NCBI GenBank assembly: GCA_001692895.1
Contig: KV748193.1
Location: 1,736,001 to 1,800,000, forward strand
From: Cenococcum geophilum 1.58
Lineage: Eukaryota; Ascomycota; Dothideomycetes; Gloniales; Gloniaceae
Direction of reading: 5' to 3'
DNA length: 64,000 nucleotides
Shown: in pieces, positions 23,579 to 34,779 of the stretch
How the letters are laid out: each line of letters starts with the position of its first letter
Position numbering within the stretch: the first letter of the stretch is position 1
The notes under the pieces: generated by a model
What the model saw: the letters and a program-made list of their open reading frames with translations, nothing else
Told to the model about the DNA's origin: nothing
The model's database searches: none
Position numbers and translations under genes: made by a program

Positions 23579-24004
23579 TGTTATGGACGCTTTAAGTATA
23601 ATATTACAACTACTTAAAGAAGAGTTAGAAGAAGCTAGTTAGTTAATTTAGGCACAGTCTAAGATGGAACCCGTGGAACTATATAACGAAGAATAGTAAG
23701 CGAGTTATATAATAGTTAAACGTGTTAACTGCGTTAAATATAAGGGACGCTATGTTTAATATAGATAAGACGTATATTACGTACAAGAAGGATTTTATAG
23801 GAGTACGGTTGTGTATTTAAGGACCCTCAATCCCTACCTAGATAGTTCCTTCCTTATAGTAATTCTCAGAATACAATTAGAGTTAATCTGTTAGGCAACC
23901 ACTCCACCAGTTATTATTACATTGTTGACTTTTGTACTTGCATTTCCTACACACCTAGCCCAATAACGAGCCCATCGTAGTTCTTGCTACAAGGTTCCGT
24001 TATA
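23579..24004 (+). repeat. Gy3b 3' LTR
   Basis: 426 bp, TGTTATGGACGC to CCGTTATA (RIP-altered from TTACA), followed by CGAAT at 24005-24009. It matches the 5' LTR throughout. Confidence 0.95.
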
Positions 24005-24009
24005 CGAAT

Positions 24010-27000
24010 TACATTATTAAAGCGCGCAACCTTATTAGTGAATAGGCCCTACTTATACCTAGTTAAAAGAAGCTTCTAGGTTAAATTACTTATAGAATTA
24101 CTATATAGCCCTATAAGGGCGGTCCTAAATATAGAGCTCTTAGCGTTATTACCACCCTACCGTATAACTTAATCTAGGATAGTAGTTTGGTTAATTGCCT
24201 TATAGGCTTCTTTTCTATAGCTAGTAAGCTCTAACGGCCTAGCGGGTAGACTACTATATAAGGCCGCCTAATTTATAAAGGGAAGCTAATAAAAATCGCC
24301 TACTAGTAAGATGTTTAAGCCTTTAAAGTAGTCGTTATTATATATAGGGTAGATCTAATAGAGGCGGCGATTAATTTAGGCTAGATATACTTGCCTAATT
24401 ATAAATTTCTTATTAAGGACAAGATAGTAAATATCCTTAAAAGCTTACTATAGAGGCGTAAGACTAGTAGCAGGTAATTCCTTAGGCGGACGATTTACTA
24501 GCAACCTTAGTAGGTTGTATATAGTTCTGCCGTTAATATTAAGGGCAGCTACCCTAGTAGGGGCCACTTAAGCTAATGGCATTGGCTTGCTATTAGGCCT
24601 TACTACATTATAGAGCGTAGTAGAGAGGATAGTAATAAGATATAATTTGCCGGTTTCTACCTCTCTATTAACGTTAATCCGTAATAGGGAGGAGCTAAGG
24701 CCCACTTAGATCTGCCTATAGTAATTAACTATAATGTTATAAATATAACGCTAATCTGGTTATAAGGAGGACGGAGTTACTATTTAAGATAGGCAGCTCT
24801 ATAGTAGAGGCTATAGCCATACTTCCTACTAATAAGTCCTCTTATTAAGCTGCGGGTATATACCCTAATACATACTCTAGTCGTAGTTATAATTAAGCTC
24901 CCTATTACTAAGCCTATTAAAATCCTTAATTTTAACTCTATTAGTATTTTAAACGCGGGTATATAGGGCCTTAAAGGACTAGTATAGCTCTAAGTTATCT
25001 ATAAAATTGCCCTTAAACCTACTAATATTATTAGCAGTTTTATAACCTTCCTCTAGTTTCCAATTATAGAAGTAGTTAGGTGGGTACTAATAAGAATTAA
25101 CATAAGCCTAATAGGAAGCTATATAATTAGGGGCCCCAAATTAATTAGTATAAGTAGCTACTTCCTTATACTCCCTTCACAAATAATAAAGAATGAGCCC
25201 TATATAGTAGAACTTAGAATACTATAAATAGGAAAGATCGCCTTTATATCGCGGAAAGTACGATATAACTTAAGGCCTTACTCTTAGTCGACGCTTATAA
25301 GTAGAGTAATTAAAATAGAGTAGAAAATTAAGGAAAGTAACGTCCTTTACCCTATTTAGACGACGCTTATATTTCTTAGTTGCCTATCCGTAAGCTTATA
25401 TATAGCGCTTTAATTATCCTCCTAGTAGTAGTCTAAAGTTACTATATTCCTTAAGCCTTTAAAAAGGGAAATATTAAAAAGTAGATAGTATACCTCCTGC
25501 GCTAACTAATCGCGTTTAGTAATAAGCTTATTTATAAACTTAGCTACTACTAAACTAAAGGCATAAAGACTATTAGCGTACGGCTGTACTAATTAGAGTA
25601 ACTCCTAGTAGGAAGTTAACTTCTTCTCTTCCTTACTGCAATATTTGCCTATATAGTTAACTATTACTAATATACTTATAGCGGGCGACGTATTAATATT
25701 TGCTATCTACGCTAGTATTATAGCTATATTATAGCTATTAAGAAGCTTATTATTACGCTATAGACAACGTCCAGTAATATAGATTTTAATCCTTTAATAC
25801 AGCGGCCTTATTGCGAAGAAAGCATAGAAAGCAAAAGCGGCACTCCTTTACTCTAGCGGAGAATTTCTTTAATCTTAAGCAGTAAGATTTAGTATAATTG
25901 CGGTGCCGTTAAAATCAATTACGGTAGGCGGTAAGAAGCTTACTAGTATTAAGCTATTCTTTATAGCTAAAAGTAGAAGGATATTAAAGATTAAGAGGCC
26001 TAGATTAATTAGGATTTATTATAAATATAAAAGTAGCCTAGTACTTAGTAAAAGCCGCCCTTAATTTACTAGTTAACAGATCTAGCTTTAGGGCTATTAA
26101 ACTCTATAAAAAGCTATATATATAGCCGCTACCTTACACCTACTACTTATATTAGGACTAAAAGTTAGTGCTATTAAATAGACCTATAAGTACGTGCTTT
26201 TTAAATAGATTAAAGCGGTAATATAGCTAGTAGGTAGTAATATATAAATTATTATTAAGATTTTAAGAAGTAATCTAGTAGCGTTAAGCCTTATTAGTAG
26301 CCTTATATTCGTTAAATAGAGGCATATAAGAGTATAGATTATACCAATATAGATTAATAGCGCTAAGTGTAAAGAATAGAGACCCGCTTTTAATATTTTT
26401 AGTATAACCTATAAGCTTATTCCTCTTCTTCTTCTAGTAGGGCCTAATACCCTTAAGCTTTTATGCATGCTATATAATCTTATTTAAAACCTAGTTGCCC
26501 CTACTACTATTTATAAGATTATTAAGCCTATTTAAAAATAGACTATTTTTATTTAATCGGCCGTAAAGGAAGCGGGTAACGTTAAGGGCTTACTCTCTTA
26601 TAATCGAATTAAACATATAGTAGCGAAATAAGGGGTAGCGGCCAAACCAACCGTCCTAATACTTAAGCATATACTTAGTATACGCGGCTAGGGTAACTGT
26701 ACAGCTTTATAGTATATTAAAGTCGGCTTTACTATAAGGAAATAGAGTAGGAAAGGCGCTACGTATAATGAAATTAGTTGATCGCTTAGAGAGAGGTATT
26801 TACCGTATAGTAGGGACCTCTAGGCCCGCTTGTAGGCATTATTAATATTAAACCTCGTGACTTAAAAGCTCTAATTTATTAAGGTTAGGCACTAGATTAG
26901 AAACCAAAGTATCTAGTATATTATTATTAAATTCGCTATCTAGTATAGGATTAATAGTAGGAGGACGTTATATAGGAGCAGAATTGCCCGTAAAAGCTAA

Positions 27001-27450
27001 CGCAGCCTATAGAGTAAGTTAAGCCGTTAGGCCACTAGAATTAGACTTTAGCTTATTAATATAAGGTAGCTAATCTAATATAGAGCCATATTTGGGTAAG
27101 CTAGTAAGCTAAATACTACATATTTTAATATCGCAATAATTAGAATAATTAACCTTTAGAAAGTAAAGCTATAGTAATATAGTAGAGCACCTTACGGTAT
27201 ACCGCTTGGTGAACCGCTAACTTAGGTATTTACTACTATCTACTACCGTAGGCCTTATAACTAGTATATTAAGCTTAGTAGATAACCGTAGTAGCTACCT
27301 TTAAGTCTTTAGTATGTTTTAGCTAAAGTAGTAAATATAGCTAGTATAGCGATATTACTGGCCGTATATATATATAACTTGCAGATTAACATATACGCGC
27401 GTAATTAAAAGCTTCTTTACCGCGGTAAGTATAGGCAGAAAGCCAGGAAT
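24010..27450 (-). pseudogene. Helitron Rep/helicase (RepHel) pseudogene, N-terminal and central parts
   Basis: RepHel proteins start rolling-circle transposition with an HUH nuclease and unwind DNA with a PIF1-like helicase. From high to low coordinates the minus strand reads a Helitron N-terminal block (AFPTLFPYSKADFN near 26760, then DGWFGRYPLFRYYMFN near 26660-26610). Next come the KGIRPY and SGSLFFTLSAINLYWYNL blocks (about 26440-26350). The HUH site lies near 26140-26105 and now reads GSGYIYSF, where families have an HLH-type motif, so both His are Tyr. Then YFPRYKGDLSYLQYSKF lies near 25270-25200, a Walker A remnant (REVETGKLYLIT) near 24665-24630, and a Walker B with following motif (LNILLVGDFYQLPFI) near 24325-24280. 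It continues at 16048 beyond the Gy3b insertion. Many stops; dead. Confidence 0.85.
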
Positions 27451-28600
27451 AGGCCTTAGATTAAGCCCATTACTTTTACCAAATAGGAAAAAAAGGGTTA
27501 GATCCTTAAGACTATCGGCGTCCTTAGTGCAAGCTTTATATATACCTATATTATTACCCTCTATAGCTAGGCCTATTTATAACTACCACTTCTTATAATA
27601 ACTGCACGTTTCTATATATTTAGCCTATAGTATAGTCCTAAACTTCTTAATTCGCTTTTAATTAATAGCTAAAACGGGTAGTAGTATAGCTATAGTTAAA
27701 GCTTACTGCGGGGGAGCTTGCCGTAAGGAAAGTGGTATTAGTAATAAAGTAGGTGTTAATAATAGGGTAGGTATTAGCAGTAGGGTAGGTATTAGCGGTA
27801 GAGTAAGTATTAACGGTAGAGTAGGTATAAAAGCTAGTTCCAGTAAAAATACATTTAGGCTATTTAGAGTGCCTCTTCTACTATATAGAGCTTTATCTAT
27901 AGTATATAGCAAAGGAGTAGATAAGTAAGCTTTACCCTACTAATTAAGAATGCGGTAGGAAGGACAAAGTAAAAAGAGATTTCCCCTTCCTTTCTGGGAC
28001 TAGCAGTTTTCTCCCTATAAGGTGCCTATAAGGTTTCTAAGGTTTTAGGCCTCTTTAGGGGGCTTTTAGCGGGTTTAGGGGCATAGGCTGCCTGAAATCT
28101 CGTTACTTAGGCGACAGAGCCCCCATAACTTTGCGACCTTATAGGTGGTAGCTACTAGTCCTAAGAAGGAGGTAGAAATCTCTTTTTACTCCATCCTCCG
28201 TACTCCCATTATATTACCCTAATTATCTTCCGCCGTTAAGCTATTTTAGGGGTATTTTAATTGTTCTGGCCGTAAGGTAGGAAGGCGTTCTTAGTATTAT
28301 TTTTAGGTAGAGTAGTTTGCTAGCGCCTTATAGGACAATTCTTAGTAGTAGAACCTAACTCTATAAGACCTTTTCGCTTATTTAAACTATATTTAGAGGC
28401 CTAGAAAGTAAGTAAAAGTAGAAGTAATATATAAGGAAGACGCGCCTTTAACTAATATAACTAGTATAGCTTTAAAATCTTCTTTAAAGGGCCGTCTTTA
28501 ACAAAGTTAAGGCGGGGCTTATAGATATAGCACTTGCTATACTTAATTACGGTAGGATCTGCTATTTTTATAATATATATAGTGATATTAATAGAGGTGT
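27450..28600 (-). other. Helitron 5' region, no assigned coding content
   Basis: RIP-mutated sequence upstream (minus sense) of the RepHel frame, running to the start of the unmutated island. A possible Helitron 5' end is the TCTATTAATATCAC read on the minus strand from 28595 downward, followed by an AT-rich stretch, but it is not preceded by the A expected at the A^T insertion point. Assignment of the terminus is a guess. The 3' end of the Helitron is not in the window. Confidence 0.4.
27733..27830. repeat. 18-bp tandem repeat near the Helitron 5' side
   Basis: Five to six copies of an 18-bp unit like ggtattagcagtagggta with C/T and G/A variation. On the minus strand it opens a 69-codon frame of repeating P-T-L-L-L-I, which is low complexity and unlikely to be a gene. 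Confidence 0.85.
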
Positions 28601-28929
28601 TAATAAAAAGGAAGGCGCAATACTAGGATATTTTAATATTTATAATATTTTAATGTTTATTACGTGAATTCTGCCACAACTTACCGCGCGTAACTTTTTT
28701 TCTAACTAATGAGAAGCGGGCTTTCTAACCAATTAGAAATAGGCTTGGCGAAGTTTGAAAATTCGAACACTGAGGGTATAGACCACTCGTACCTCGGGTC
28801 AATAAGTCGCTAAGCTTGATAGGCAAGCGGTAAGGCCCAACCATCAAAAGCCTATAAGCTACGTTATTTCATCTCCGACTCGACATAGAGACTTAAGGCT
28901 CGTAATCTAGGCAGTGAAGGCCAAACAGA
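28600..28929 (+). promoter_or_regulatory. Upstream region of the HET gene; RIP boundary
   Basis: Sequence character changes near 28660. To the left it is AT-rich with few CpA; to the right it has normal fungal base composition with many CA, TG and CG steps. The 270 bp before the ATG contain no clear TATA box. The start context is ccaaacagaATGG, with A at -3 and G at +4, which is favourable. The 5' UTR and promoter presumably lie here, but no specific site can be named. Confidence 0.5.
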
Positions 28930-31035
28930 ATGGTTTTCGAATACTCGCCTATCGACCGTGACAACGGGCAACATTTCCGTCTTTTAACCGTGTATCCGGG
29001 TCAAAAGGGATCTCCGATTGTGTGCAGCCTTACCCATTATGGCCTTGGCGACTTGTCGAGACACAAAGAAGGCCTCTATCAGTGGAGCACTGGAACGCCA
29101 TTCTACCACCCTGACCAACCTCCGGCTGTTCCATGGGTGCCCGAGTACGAAGCGCTATCATACACCTGGGGTGACCAGTCCGTTCTGCGTCCCATCCAAG
29201 TCAATAATCGCGAGTTCAACGTCACCCAAAACTTATATTCGGCTCTCCACAGATTCAGGAAGAGTGACGAGAAGCGGGCGCTATGGACCGATGCCGTGTG
29301 CATCAACCAGGCCGACAATGACGAAAAAAGCCAACAAATTGAATTGATGGTAACAATTTTTGTGCGGGCAAAGGAGGTTCTGGTCTGGCTCGGTGACAGC
29401 GACGATGGCGGTGACCTTGCAATGCATCTGATTGATCAGATGGGCGGTTCGAAGGAGCAGCTAGCGGCATTCGATTTCGCGGCGTCAGACTGGGATGGCC
29501 CCCTGCGCGACCCATTTTACGGCATAGGGGATTCCGTGAATGAATATCATAAAGCTTATCGGCAGTTTCTCGGCTCCCTTGGCCTCATGGACCGCGCCGC
29601 CGTTGACGAGGCCGGGCTCTCTGCACTCGACAAGCTTTTCAATCAACGGTCTTGGTGGAAGCGAGTTTGGGTGATCCAAGAGGTCACGTTCCCCCAGAAT
29701 GTTACGCTATACTGCGGCGCGAGAAGTGTCCCCTGGGAAAGTCTCGAGAACGTCATCCACAACCGGCTCAACCAGACAAACACCGAGCTGTCCAGAATTA
29801 TCCAGAAAAGCGGTGTTGCGACGCTTTCAGCACAACGGGCCTACAACCGGGAATGGACTAGACTATTTGGCTTCGAAATGACGCCGCTGCTCGAAGTGCT
29901 GCAATCTTTTCGGAATTTCCAGTCTACAGATCCACGCGACAAAGTCTTTGCACTCCTTGGACTTGCTTCTAGCTCGAAGGAAATGGCTCTACCGCGGCCC
30001 GATTACAAGAAATCAGTTTCTATAATCTACTCCGAAACGACACGGGCAATCATCAAACACCAGCGTAATCTGGCTGTTCTCTGCCTCGGCCATTTCTCGT
30101 GTCAGCCTCAGCCCTCGCAGCATGACATTCCTTCCTGGGCACCTGACTGGACAGTAGTGCCAGACGTTGCACCTCTCTACTCGAGTCTTTACCAAGCTTC
30201 GCGCGACCACCCCGTCGAAGGGCCAGATATACCGCTTCAGCCCGATAATCCAAGTGATGAAACAGAGAAAACCTCCCCTAGAGGGGATGAGACAAATCTG
30301 CTTCGAGAGCCAGGGAAAGACAAAGTACAGGCGCCATTGCCAGCAACCGTCATATATCATCCAGCGCCGGCGACGTCCGGCCCTGACCAGAAAATCCTGT
30401 CCACGAATGGAATCTTGTGGGATACTATCTCTTCCGTCACTAGACCTATGCCCAACGATGCTCTGGACTCTGGTGAATGGAAATACATCATCAGAGATTG
30501 GGAGCCGGACGGACTGGAGTCCGACCCAGAAAGCTATCCAGGTCTTCGAGATCAGAAGCCGCTGAAGGCATTCTGGATCACGCTAATGCGGAACCAGATG
30601 TTCATGCCCGAGAACAAATCGCCCGAAGCATGGGACGAAGCACACCAGAACTATCACGAGCAATATCTTGTCTGGATGGGCCGCATTTTAGCGAAAGACA
30701 TCAAGCATAGTCTCTTTCTCAAGTGGCTGGAGCAGTTTCCACTGGAGTCGATCATAGATGCCTTTTCTCAGCAGATTCAAGAAAAGTTGAGAGGCTGGAA
30801 GTTTTGCGTTACTAAAAAGGGGTATATGGGAATGGTTCCAAATCACGCGGAGCCGGGAGATCTCGTGTGCGTCTTCTTTGGCTCCAAGGTTCCTCTACTT
30901 ATCCGCCCAACGCGGCGAGATGACTCTTGCTTTACTGTGGTTGGTTCATTATATATGCACGGTATCATGTCGGGAGAGGTTATAGATGAACTAGAGAAAG
31001 GCAATATAGAGAAGAGAACGTTTGATTTGGAGTAA
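28930..31035 (+). CDS. HET-domain protein (heterokaryon incompatibility family), 701 aa, single exon
   Basis: Intact frame from ATG 28930 to TAA 31033-31035. The HET domain (roughly residues 73-250) shows its conserved blocks in order: YEALSYTWGD (73-82), LWTDAVCINQ (118-127), FVRAKEVLVWLGD (144-156) and WWKRVWVIQEV (242-252). Typical flanking blocks follow: TDPRDKVFALLGLA (333-346), PSWAPDW (401-407), a hydrophilic linker (about 425-470), ILSTNGILWDTISSV (489-503), and the C-terminal EPGDLVCVFFGSKVPLLIRP (641-660) and VGSLYMHGIMSGE (671-683). HET domains trigger cell death when genetically different hyphae fuse, and some act as TIR-like effectors. The specific trigger and partner here are unknown. 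There is no NACHT, WD40 or ankyrin partner domain, no signal peptide and no membrane segment. Base composition and codon use are normal, in strong contrast to the RIP-mutated neighbours. A Helitron lies upstream and a hAT element 536 bp downstream. Confidence 0.95.
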   Translation: MVFEYSPIDRDNGQHFRLLTVYPGQKGSPIVCSLTHYGLGDLSRHKEGLYQWSTGTPFYHPDQPPAVPWVPEYEALSYTWGDQSVLRPIQVNNREFNVTQNLYSALHRFRKSDEKRALWTDAVCINQADNDEKSQQIELMVTIFVRAKEVLVWLGDSDDGGDLAMHLIDQMGGSKEQLAAFDFAASDWDGPLRDPFYGIGDSVNEYHKAYRQFLGSLGLMDRAAVDEAGLSALDKLFNQRSWWKRVWVIQEVTFPQNVTLYCGARSVPWESLENVIHNRLNQTNTELSRIIQKSGVATLSAQRAYNREWTRLFGFEMTPLLEVLQSFRNFQSTDPRDKVFALLGLASSSKEMALPRPDYKKSVSIIYSETTRAIIKHQRNLAVLCLGHFSCQPQPSQHDIPSWAPDWTVVPDVAPLYSSLYQASRDHPVEGPDIPLQPDNPSDETEKTSPRGDETNLLREPGKDKVQAPLPATVIYHPAPATSGPDQKILSTNGILWDTISSVTRPMPNDALDSGEWKYIIRDWEPDGLESDPESYPGLRDQKPLKAFWITLMRNQMFMPENKSPEAWDEAHQNYHEQYLVWMGRILAKDIKHSLFLKWLEQFPLESIIDAFSQQIQEKLRGWKFCVTKKGYMGMVPNHAEPGDLVCVFFGSKVPLLIRPTRRDDSCFTVVGSLYMHGIMSGEVIDELEKGNIEKRTFDLE

Positions 31036-31571
31036 TAGGCTAAACTATTGTTGGTTAGTGAACTACCTACCTATTTAAGCTAGAATAGCTAACTAAAATC
31101 TACAGATACATGCGCGCTTTAAAGTTGGACAAAGATTGGAAAGACGACTGGGTTGCTAATAGCCCCTAAAATTTAAGTTTAGACCGCCGACGCCTGAGGC
31201 AAGAAAGGAGTTTACATTGCTTTAAGTATTGTTATATACAAAGCAAAAACAATACATTAAGTAGAGGATTAAAGTGGTGATTTAACTGGACTAAAGCGCC
31301 TTTAGAGCCCTATATTAAATCCTTTCTTATATTAGATTTAAAGCTATTAATTTTAAAGCTAGATTAAAGTAGATTTAGCTTATTTAGAGCTTTTAAAACT
31401 TTAATTCTATACTTAATTAAGAGGGAGATAGGCTGCTAAAGAGTTAATATTTAATATTAAAGCTAAATAAAACCAATTAGTAATACTAACACTTAGTATT
31501 AAAAGGTATATGGTATTAAAAAAGCTTAACGCATTAAATGCTTAGTTTAAGATAGGAGCGATATAGAGAAT
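31036..31571. other. HET 3' flank grading into AT-rich non-coding sequence
   Basis: The first ~170 bp keep near-normal composition and probably include the 3' UTR. From about 31210 the sequence is AT-rich with loosely repeated words such as tagattaaag and ttaaagct. No gene or transposon ends are recognised before the hAT target duplication TAGAGAAT at 31564-31571. Confidence 0.6.
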
Positions 31572-32731
31572 CAGGGGTAACAACGATAATTTTATCTATT
31601 GGTTTTTAACGATATATTTATTTATAAGTAATAATAATAATTAAATATTTTAAAATCCTTATAAATGAATTATTTATAAGCTTATAAATATATATAGGAA
31701 ACTTGAAGCCTTAAGGTATAGTAAAAGGATGCTAAGTATATGTATAGTATTAATTATACGCCGTCCGTTCTGATATATACGCAAAAGTTAAAATTTTTAG
31801 ACTTAGCCATGAATGCTTCCTTTATACTATATTACTGAACACCACCCCCCTAATACTACCCACAATCTAGTGCTATGGCTTCCCCTACTTTAGAATCTCT
31901 TTTAATTAACTCTAATAGTAATTCTAATACTTAGTCTAAAATATCTAAGCTTAAAAGCGATTTATTTAAAGACCTAATTGCTAATAAAGAATTTAACGCG
32001 TTATCCTCTACTGAATCCTCTCCTAATTTCTCTACCTAATCCTTTAATTAGCCCTTTAAGAAACGTAAAGTTTGGGCTGTAAATACTTAGGCTCTTACGC
32101 GTAAACCTACTAGTACTAAGCCGTATATAAATAGCAGTGGAAGGCGATATTGGTACTACAGGCAATACGTATTTTGGCGCAATGTGGTTATTAATAATAT
32201 ACGTTCCAACTTGTTTAACGCCCACGGTGTAGTCGTTAAGGAAGAGGACTTAATTATTAAGTGGGCTATAAAGTAGAGTCTCCAAGGCTTATTTTATAAG
32301 TAGGGGCAGCTCTATACTTAGAAGCTTAAGAGGTAGAAGGAATAGATTCTATAAGAGAGCTTTAACTCTGTAATAATACGCGACACATTTGCACAGCTAA
32401 TTATAGTTCGAAATCTACTATATAAGGCAGTAACTTGGCCGGAGCTTTAAGCGCTTCTTCTCGCAGTAAACTACACCTATAAGAAAGCTCTAATTAACTC
32501 TAGTAGTACTATACCTAAAATAATCGAAGAGTTCTCCCTTTTTAATAAAGTAATTGTTAAGCAGAAGCTCCTTTCCTCTCTTATACCAATATACCTCTTA
32601 CTTAATATATAGACGTCGCTAAATTAGAAGACTTTTATTGCAATCTATACTTACTTTATTAAGGATATTAGTGTACTATAAAAGGCCTTACTTACTCTAC
32701 CTTTCCTCCCTAGTAAAAACGGCGGCGATAA

Positions 32732-32947
32732 TGTGAGGTGAGGATGTGGATAGGGAGTCCAATGATAGAACAATAGGGTATATTGTACAGTAGACGAATC
32801 CTTAAGGGAGAAGGAGGAGTCTGAGGTGCGAGGTAAGGAAGGGGTTTCCCTAGGGGCACGTGCAGAGCACGTGCCTTACAGGCGAGTTGTATGTGAGTCG
32901 CCTGTGCCTCGCAGCTATATAACTATATACTCAGGTTTCACCTGATA
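32732..32947 (-). repeat. GyZ 3' LTR
   Basis: 216 bp, plus-strand TGTGAGGTGAGG to TTTCACCTGATA. It contains the palindromic ggcacgtgcagagcacgtgcc and a second inverted pair, aggcgagt with gagtcgcct-like. It lies next to the minus-strand polypurine tract. Confidence 0.92.
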
Positions 32948-33111
32948 ATGCCCCCCCCCTTTAAAAAGGGTCGTCCCCGATCCTTTATATGCTCAGGCCT
33001 CAATAAAACCCTATAAAAACCTTAATAAGGGAAAAAATTAGAAGGGAAAGAGCGTCCTAATTTTGCGTATAGAGAGACAGGTAGTACACTTTCGGCGCGA
33101 AGATGTTAAAG

Positions 33112-33134
33112 AACTTTGACCGCCGGTCAAAGTT
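33112..33134. other. Perfect palindrome shared with Gy1
   Basis: Arms aactttgacc and ggtcaaagtt around a GCC centre, followed by gtctgattagttagat and ttggcttaccaagactt. The decayed counterpart is at 8838-8893 in Gy1. Unlike its surroundings it retains its CpA and TpG steps. Confidence 0.75.
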
Positions 33135-33329
33135 GTCTGATTAGTTAGATTTGGCTTACCAAGACTTCCCTGCATTTTACCAAGCTAATAGCGATTTTAT
33201 ATGCCCGGTATGGAAAATCCTAATTGGTCCATTTAACAGGTAGAGCTAATAGCTCAATACTGTCGCCTAAATTTGGTAGACAAAAAATATTCCAAAATCT
33301 CGCTTATGTAGGCAGGTCGCTAGTACCTC

Positions 33330-33555
33330 GTAGGTAGGTTATAGGTTACTTACATACAGCCAAATTTAGGACGGTAAGGCTGTATGCCCGTTAAACCTGC
33401 CGTTAACCCTTGCTTTAGCCTTACGCTATACAGGCGTAGCGCCGTATATACTTCGCGGGTAGGTTATAGGTTACTTATATATAGCCAGTTTAGAACGGTA
33501 AGGCTATATACCCGTTAAACCCGCCGCTAACCTATGCTTTAGCCTTGCGCGTTAT
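33330..33555. repeat. Two tandem ~125-bp repeats in GyZ
   Basis: Two units sharing gtaggttataggttactta, then a cagcca-type stretch, acggtaaggctRtatRcccgtt and gctttagcctt. They are about 125 bp apart, starting near 33333 and 33458. No coding frame is apparent. Confidence 0.8.
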
Positions 33556-33696
33556 CTGTATAGTATATGCGTGGAATAGTATAAGTCATCAGTGCAGGTC
33601 ACTACCAGCAGGTCACTAGCGGGTTGAAGACCCTGGTCAAAGGACCTCGGTCACGGACGGACCTATTTGGTATAAGTCGTCGGTATAGGTATAGAC

Positions 33697-34389
33697 GTTG
33701 GGTCGCGATGCGCCTGTACAAGATGTATTCAGGGGTATACGGTATCTAAGTCTTCTTCCTATCTAATATTAGGTCGCGATACGCCTGCGCACGATGTGCG
33801 TTTAGGGTATGCGGTATCCGAGTCTTCTTTTCCGCTTAAGGGTCTCCGGTAGAAACCCGCCTTTAGGTTAACTAATTATATATAGAGCGTATAAAGGCGT
33901 CCCTTATACTCTACAGATAGACTAGTGACTTGGGGGTGTTCCTTAAAGCCGTTTTAGCTAGGGCAGTTACTACTACTACTTACTGTGGCACGAGACTCTA
34001 CGTAAAGTTAGTGCCAGTAAGGTAATGTGCGATATGCAGGTCCCTTGCAGGGTTGTTATTGTCGGGTCGCGATGCGCCTGCGCAAGATGTGCGTTTAGAG
34101 GTATGCGGTATCTAAGTCCTCTTCCTATCTGACGTCGGGTCGTGATGTCCTGCGTATAATGCGTTTAGGGTATGCGTTATCCTAGTCTTCTCGTCTAACG
34201 TTAGGTCGCGATGCGCCTACGTATGATGTACGTTTAGGGTATGCGTTATCCTAGTCCTATTCTGATGTCGGGTCGCAATATCCTACGCATAATGCGTTTA
34301 GGGTATATGTTATCCTAGTCTTCTCATCTAACGTTAGGTCGCGATGTCCTGCGTATGATATGCGTTTAGGGTATGCGTTATCCTAGTCT
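33697..34389. repeat. ~60-70-bp minisatellite array in GyZ, in two blocks
   Basis: About seven copies of a unit with the core ggtcgcgatgcgcctgcgca, then gatgtgcgtttagggtatgcggtatc and tagtcttct. Two copies are at 33697-33830 and five at about 34063-34389. Units are well preserved and GC-richer than the surroundings. They lack the constant-repeat, unique-spacer pattern of CRISPR. Confidence 0.85.
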
Positions 34390-34779
34390 TGGGTAGCTTA
34401 GCATTGAAGTTAATTTGACACCTATTATCGTATTAAGTATGTAGGCGGACTTCGCTAGGGCGTATCTATCGCAATATATACTATAATACGTTCCTCTTCT
34501 CTCTCCGTGTTAGGCCCTAGTTATAGCTAAGAGGTGCGCTACTAGGGCTTTAGGTTTTCTAAAAGCCGTACTTGCCGCTAGTGTTCTTTACGATACGTAT
34601 ACGTAGCGCTAGCGTTTGTCTGGCGACTTGTATTCGTAGCGCCGGTGTTTAGGGGGTCCTCTAAGCCATTTAGCTGTTAAGTAGTCTCCCCGGGAGTTTA
34701 GCTAGGAAAGCATTGCCTTTCTAAGGTTCTGTCCTCTGACCCTGACCTTATGGAGCTTAAGGTACGACCACGCTTCAAA

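Larger units (their letters stand above)
16049..24004 (+). mobile_element. Gy3b: full-length Ty3/gypsy chromovirus-type retrotransposon
   Basis: Complete 7956-bp element with 426-bp LTRs (16049-16474, 23579-24004) and a perfect 5-bp duplication CGAAT (16044-16048, 24005-24009). Removing it rejoins the Helitron helicase frame. A purine-rich tract precedes the right LTR, giving plus orientation. It has a gag, a protease-RT-RNase H-integrase-chromodomain region and an unusually long 3' segment. All coding parts carry RIP-type stops. Confidence 0.96.

Noticed and set aside
27703..27912. Minus-strand 69-codon frame rich in P-T-L-L-L-I
   Set aside because: Produced by an 18-bp tandem repeat; no conserved domain, and surrounded by RIP-mutated Helitron sequence.
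29018..30710. Ten or so overlapping frames of 60-132 codons on both strands within the HET gene
   Set aside because: All are shadows of the 701-codon HET frame in normal-composition DNA; none has a family match.
28595..31035. HET gene as cargo captured by the Helitron
   Set aside because: The gene lies outside the candidate Helitron 5' end, and the RIP boundary falls between them. No Helitron 3' end was found beyond the gene.
33697..34389. Regularly spaced repeats that might suggest a CRISPR array
   Set aside because: Whole units are repeated, including the would-be spacers; the host is eukaryotic and there are no cas genes.
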